Assembly: GCA_051155755.1 (NCBI GenBank) | Contig: DAXETY010000091.1 | Coordinates: 1-9,451, forward strand | Direction: 5' to 3' | Origin: DAXETY01 sp051155755 | Lineage (GTDB): Bacteria; Desulfobacterota; Desulfobacteria; Desulfobacterales; SG8-13 | DNA length: 9,451 nucleotides | In this document: positions 6,088 through 9,451 of the stretch, piece by piece | How positions within the stretch are numbered: the first letter of the stretch is position 1 | Layout: every line of letters starts with the position of its first letter | Program-made: the position numbers and the translations under genes | Notes under the pieces: generated by a model | Databases searched by the model: none | What the model saw: only the letters and a program-made list of their open reading frames with translations | Told to the model about the DNA's origin: nothing

Positions 6088-7134
6088 ATGGAAGTCATCT
6101 TGAATCCCAAGAAACTGCAGTCTAATCTGGAGAACACATACGCCGGCGGGGTGCTGACCGTCGACTCCCACACCGCCGGAGAGCCGACCCGCCTGGTGGT
6201 CGACGGAGTCGGTCCCATCCCGGGCGACACCATGGCCGCCAAGCTGGAATACTTTCGCAGCCATTACGATGGCCTGCGCCGGCAGCTGACCCGTGAGCCG
6301 CGCGGTCACCGGGATCTGCTGGCGGCGGTGCTCACCGAACCCGCCACACCGGAGAGCCGCTTCGGTTTGATTTACATGGATGCCCGCCGTTATCCCTACC
6401 TCTGCGGCCATGCCACCATCGGCGCGGTCACCACCCTGATCGAGACCGGAGTGCTCCGCCTCGATGCCGGATCGACCGCCGTTTGGGTGGACACCCCCTC
6501 CGGGCCGCTGGAAGCTCGGGTGTATGCCGAAAGCGGCCGGGTTCGATCGGTGGGCCTGCGCATGGTGCCCTCGTTTGTGTTTTCCGTCGACCGGTCGTTG
6601 ACCGTGCCCGGATTCGGCGATTACAGGGTGGATCTGGTGTGTGCCGGTGGTTTTTTCGTCATGGTGTCAGCCGAGCAGATCGGCCTGGCACTGGAGCCGG
6701 CCAACGCCACCCGATTGATCGAACTCGGCATGGCGGTGATTGCAGCCGGCAATCAACAGTTTGAAGTGCATCATCCCCTGCGGCCCGAGGTGACCACCAT
6801 CGACGTGGTCGAATTCTACGATACCCGGGGGCTGGGGCCGGGCCGCAGCGCCGTGATCTACGGTGAAGCGCACATCGACCGTTCCCCCTGCGGAACCGGC
6901 ACCACGGCCAAGATGACGCTGCTGCACCACCGGAACGCGCTGGGCCTGCATGCGTCCTATCGCAATCAGGGCATCCTGGGAACCACCTTCGAAGGCCGGC
7001 TGGTCGAAGCGGCGATGGTGGGCGATTTACCCGGCGTGGTGGCAGAAATCCGCGGCAGTGCCCATATCACCGGCCTGCACCGGTTTTTCGTCGATCCGGA
7101 AGACCCGTTCCCGGAAGGGTTTCTGCTGGGGTAA
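6088..7134 (+). CDS. proline racemase / 4-hydroxyproline epimerase family enzyme
   Basis: A 348-residue cytoplasmic, cofactor-independent enzyme of the proline racemase superfamily (PF05544), which inverts the alpha-carbon of proline-type amino acids using two cysteines on opposite faces of the substrate. Both are visible: C106 in PYLCGHATIGA, with H108, and C268 in IDRSPCGTGT, with D264. The Cys/Cys pair points to a racemase or epimerase; trans-3-hydroxyproline dehydratases of the family carry Thr at the second site. An early VDSHTAGEPTR motif and the FEVHHPLRPEVTTIDVV region also fit the family, and length is normal. The ATG at 6088 directly abuts its GAAGG (spacing too short), so the TTG at 6100 (344 residues) is an alternative start. 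The gap to the ATPase gene is only 21 bp. The likely reaction is trans-4-hydroxy-L-proline to cis-4-hydroxy-D-proline or a related epimerisation; the substrate cannot be fixed from sequence. Confidence 0.88.
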   Translation: MEVILNPKKLQSNLENTYAGGVLTVDSHTAGEPTRLVVDGVGPIPGDTMAAKLEYFRSHYDGLRRQLTREPRGHRDLLAAVLTEPATPESRFGLIYMDARRYPYLCGHATIGAVTTLIETGVLRLDAGSTAVWVDTPSGPLEARVYAESGRVRSVGLRMVPSFVFSVDRSLTVPGFGDYRVDLVCAGGFFVMVSAEQIGLALEPANATRLIELGMAVIAAGNQQFEVHHPLRPEVTTIDVVEFYDTRGLGPGRSAVIYGEAHIDRSPCGTGTTAKMTLLHHRNALGLHASYRNQGILGTTFEGRLVEAAMVGDLPGVVAEIRGSAHITGLHRFFVDPEDPFPEGFLLG

Positions 7135-7188
7135 CCAGAAACGGCAGAGAACGACTCAAGCGTCAAGGGTCGTCGAAAGAGAGGTTCG

Positions 7189-8808
7189 ATGCGCACGCCA
7201 CCGGTGGAATGGATCCTGGTCAACGGCCGGGTGTACACCCAGGATCCGCAGCGCCCGGAAGCCCGGGCGGTGGCCGTCGGCGGCGGCCGCATTCTGGCAG
7301 TGGGGACCGATGGAGACATTGAGCATACGGCCGGGCCGGACACCCGGCGGATCGATCTGAATGGACGCACGGCACTGCCGGGCTTCGTTGACGCCCACAT
7401 CCATTTTTACGAATGGGCCCTGAAGCGCCGCAACCTGGCGCTGGCCGAACTGCCAAGCTTCCAGGCATTGCTGGAAACCGTGCGCGACGCAGCCGCGCAG
7501 GCGCCGTCCGGCAGTTGGATCCTCGGCCAGGGCTGGAACGAGGTCGACTGGCCGGAAAATCGAATGCCCACCCGCACCGATCTGGACGGCGTCGCACCCG
7601 ACCACCCGGTGGTACTGTGGCGGTGCGACCTGCACCTGGCCGCGGCCAACTCCAGAGCCCTGGCCGAGGCCGGCATTCATCGCGGCACCCCCGAGCCGGC
7701 CGGTGGTGAAATCGATCGCGACGCCGAAGGTCGACCCACCGGAATCCTGCGCGAGCTGGCGATCCATCCCCTGCGCAGGGTGATCCCGCCCCCAACCGGC
7801 TCCGACACGGACGCCGCCCTGCAGGACGGCGCAAGCGCCCTGCACCGCGTCGGAATTACCGGCATCCACGACATCCGCCTGATGAACGATCCCGACGGCC
7901 CCGCGGCGCTGCAAGCTTTTCAGCGGCTCAACACCGCCGGGCAGCTGGCCCTGCGCTGCTGGGTAACGATTCCCGGCGACCGGGCCGAAGCCGCCGCGGC
8001 CCTGGGACTGCGGACCGGATTCGGCGACGCCCGCCTCCGTATCGGCCATTTAAAATATTTCGCCGACGGCGGGATGGGGGCCCGCACGGCCTGGATGGTC
8101 GAACCGTTCCTGGATGCCGGCTGCGGCATGCCGACCATGACAGGCGAAGAACTGCTGTGGCAGGTGCAACGCGCCGATTCGGCCGGCCTGGCGGTGATGA
8201 TACACGCCGTCGGCGACCGGGCCCTGCGCGAAATCATCACCGCCTTCGAGCAACTGGAAAAAACATCCGACCCCAACGCCGGTCCGTCCGTACCCCACCG
8301 GATCGAGCACGCCCAGATGATCCATCCCGACGACCTGTCGCGTCTGGCGAAACTGCCGGTGGCCGTCAGCATGACGCCGCCCAACATGATCCTGGACATC
8401 AACCTGGTAGACACCTGCCTGGGACCGCGGGGCCGCTGGGCCTATGCGTTTCGCGATGTCTGGGACAGCGGCGTGCCGGTGATGTTCTCTTCGGACTGTC
8501 CGGTGTGCGACCCGGCGCCGCTGATCGGCATCCACGCCGCCGTGACGCGCCGGCGTCGGGACGGCACACCACCGCAGGGCTGGTACCCGGAGGGCCGCAT
8601 GAAGGTGGCCGAAGCCGTGGCCGCCTACACCCGCATACCGGCGGCCGTGCACGGGCTGTCGCACGAGCAGGGAATTATCGCCTCGGGCCGGCGGGCCGAT
8701 CTGATTGCGCTGAGCCGCGATATCCACCGAATCGATCCAATGGAAATCCCGGAGGTCGAGGTCGATTTGACCGCCTTCGACGGCGAGATCGTGCACCGGA
8801 ATTTCTGA
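7189..8808 (+). CDS. YtcJ-like metal-dependent amidohydrolase (Amidohydro_3)
   Basis: A 539-residue cytoplasmic hydrolase of the amidohydrolase superfamily (COG1574), a TIM-barrel metalloenzyme that typically cleaves N-acyl, N-formyl or other C-N bonds. Metal-site residues visible are H70 and H72 in DAHIHF, K289 in HLKYFADGGMGARTAWM (probable carboxylated bridging lysine), H339 in MIHAVGDRAL, H374 in RIEHAQ, and D436 in SSDCPV. The segment around TRTDLDGVAPDHPVVLWRCD and AAANSRALAEAGI, and the C-terminal GRRADLIALSRDI, are typical of the YtcJ group, which includes N-substituted formamide deformylase (NfdA). No signal peptide is seen. The ATG at 7189 follows GAGG (7181-7184, spacing 4). It lies 54 bp after the racemase-family gene and is probably the last gene of the operon. 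The exact substrate is unknown; functions in this family are hard to predict. Confidence 0.88.
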   Translation: MRTPPVEWILVNGRVYTQDPQRPEARAVAVGGGRILAVGTDGDIEHTAGPDTRRIDLNGRTALPGFVDAHIHFYEWALKRRNLALAELPSFQALLETVRDAAAQAPSGSWILGQGWNEVDWPENRMPTRTDLDGVAPDHPVVLWRCDLHLAAANSRALAEAGIHRGTPEPAGGEIDRDAEGRPTGILRELAIHPLRRVIPPPTGSDTDAALQDGASALHRVGITGIHDIRLMNDPDGPAALQAFQRLNTAGQLALRCWVTIPGDRAEAAAALGLRTGFGDARLRIGHLKYFADGGMGARTAWMVEPFLDAGCGMPTMTGEELLWQVQRADSAGLAVMIHAVGDRALREIITAFEQLEKTSDPNAGPSVPHRIEHAQMIHPDDLSRLAKLPVAVSMTPPNMILDINLVDTCLGPRGRWAYAFRDVWDSGVPVMFSSDCPVCDPAPLIGIHAAVTRRRRDGTPPQGWYPEGRMKVAEAVAAYTRIPAAVHGLSHEQGIIASGRRADLIALSRDIHRIDPMEIPEVEVDLTAFDGEIVHRNF

Positions 8809-8866
8809 ATTTCCCGCGTATATGACCGCTCGCAGTGCCCTTACCTCGACCGCAAAATCCCCTCTG

Positions 8867-8890
8867 TCTCCCCTTTTCTCAAAGGGGAGA
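8867..8890 (+). terminator. probable terminator-like hairpin after the amidohydrolase gene
   Basis: TCTCCCCTTT (8867-8876) pairs perfectly with AAAGGGGAGA (8881-8890), a 10-bp stem with a TCTC loop, followed by the T-rich stretch ACTTTCTTTC. It lies 58 bp after the stop codon and would end the operon. The T-tract is interrupted, so it may be a dispersed repeat of the CCCC-TTT-AAA-GGGG kind that also works as a terminator. Confidence 0.5.
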
Positions 8891-9016
8891 ACTTTCTTTC
8901 GGGATATAAAAAAGGTGTCAATTGGGTTCGAAGAATCGGCGGGTGGCAGGCACTGCGGTCGCTTCATGGGTCTGTGCGGGGCGATACGAAGGAGGCAAGA
9001 ACTTTCCGCCGGCAGC

Positions 9017-9092
9017 GGGCGGGTACGGTGACCCGCCCTACGAATCCGTTCGGATGCCGCCGAGTCCGTAGGGGCGGCCACCGCGCCGGCCG
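9017..9092. repeat. compound palindromic (REP-like) element in the convergent gap
   Basis: The gap 8809-9106 (298 bp) contains no convincing gene. Its right part is densely palindromic: 9017-9038 (GGGCGGGT, 6-nt loop, ACCCGCCC), 9044-9055 (ATCCG-TT-CGGAT), and 9075-9092 (CGGCC, 8-nt loop, GGCCG). In addition 9033-9042 (CCGCCCTACG) pairs over a distance with 9067-9077 (CGTAGGGGCGG) with one bulged base. CGTAGGGGCGG-type ends recall dispersed intergenic REP/MITE-like sequences, but that is from memory. It could also act as a bidirectional terminator for the two converging genes. Confidence 0.45.
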
Positions 9093-9106
9093 GTTCCAAG
9101 GGTCAT

Positions 9107-9451
9107 TTATGGATGTCCATCAACGAGAAAGCCGCCGGTGTCGGCCAGCCCTTCCACCTTCAGCATCGGAACGTCGTCGGCATCCAGGGCGACTGCCGGC
9201 GGCCACTGAAAGTCGGGGGCCATGTCCCGGTAATATGCCAGGCGATAGGGCGCCAGGCGCACGTAAATCCCATCGTCCCTGCGCAACATCGTTGCAGTCA
9301 GGCCGAAATCCACCTCGCCCAACTCGGTTGCAATCACGTAGCGCGGAATCTCCCGCCCGCTGCCATCCCGGCGGACCCGGGTGGCGATATCGATGACGTC
9401 GACCACGTCCACCGGTCGGCGGCGGTTCCACTGTTGCTGCAGCGGCAGACC
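9107..9451 (-). CDS. unrecognised protein, C-terminal part (5' end outside window)
   Basis: An open frame on the - strand from the window edge to a TAA at 9107-9109, 114 residues visible, with no stop up to the edge. The GTG at 9412 is only one possible internal start, and I treat the gene as partial. It contains a strand-rich segment (VVDVIDIATRVRRDGSGREIPRYVIATELGEVDFGL...), acidic patches and YRLAYYRDMAPDFQWPPAV, ending in DTGGFLVDGHP. It shows no membrane segment, signal peptide or catalytic motif that I recognise. It converges on the amidohydrolase gene, so it is not part of the + strand operon. The coding call rests on the long open frame and the protein-like composition; a competing frame at 9120-9431 is Pro/Arg/Gly-rich and looks like a shadow. 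Confidence 0.55.
   Translation of the reverse strand, partial: GLPLQQQWNRRRPVDVVDVIDIATRVRRDGSGREIPRYVIATELGEVDFGLTATMLRRDDGIYVRLAPYRLAYYRDMAPDFQWPPAVALDADDVPMLKVEGLADTGGFLVDGHP

Noticed and set aside
8822..9031. 69-codon + strand frame after the amidohydrolase
   Set aside because: It runs through the terminator-like hairpin, has no SD and no protein-like composition.

Overview
The window reads as one catabolic gene cluster on the + strand of a GC-rich Gram-negative bacterium. The coding regions look strongly GC-rich, most starts carry Shine-Dalgarno (SD) sites, and the binding protein has a Tat signal. GC-rich hairpin repeats between genes would suit a Desulfobacterota-type (deltaproteobacterial) genome, but that placement is inference only; no rRNA, tRNA or marker gene is present to confirm it.

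Layout: (1) Positions 1-275 are AT-rich. They hold a pair of inverted repeats about 120 bp apart that flank a transposase-like 18-codon scrap (a candidate miniature insertion element), then a possible promoter and a leader whose TTTGAT/ATCAAA segments can form mutually exclusive hairpins. (2) 276-1502 is a class V PLP aminotransferase of the alanine/serine/ureidoglycine:glyoxylate group. (3) 1699-6066 is a complete ABC importer of the spermidine/putrescine (Pot) type, ordered permease, permease, Tat-exported binding protein, ATPase. A 215-bp gap carrying five consecutive hairpins separates the permeases from the binding protein. (4) 6088-7134 is a proline racemase / 4-hydroxyproline epimerase family enzyme with both catalytic cysteines. 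(5) 7189-8808 is a YtcJ-like metal-dependent amidohydrolase. (6) 8809-9106 is a non-coding convergent gap with a terminator-like hairpin and a compound palindrome. (7) 9107-9451 is the C-terminal part of an unrecognised gene on the - strand that runs off the window.

Working model (inference): the ABC system imports a small nitrogenous compound. The amidohydrolase, epimerase/racemase and aminotransferase then hydrolyse an amide or similar bond, invert an alpha-carbon and remove or shuffle the amino group. No transcriptional regulator, no D-hydroxyproline oxidase and no other known hydroxyproline-pathway gene lies inside the window, so the substrate is open. The enzyme combination is the most interesting feature of the locus; each enzyme belongs to a well-known family, and the combination, not any one gene, is what may be undescribed.
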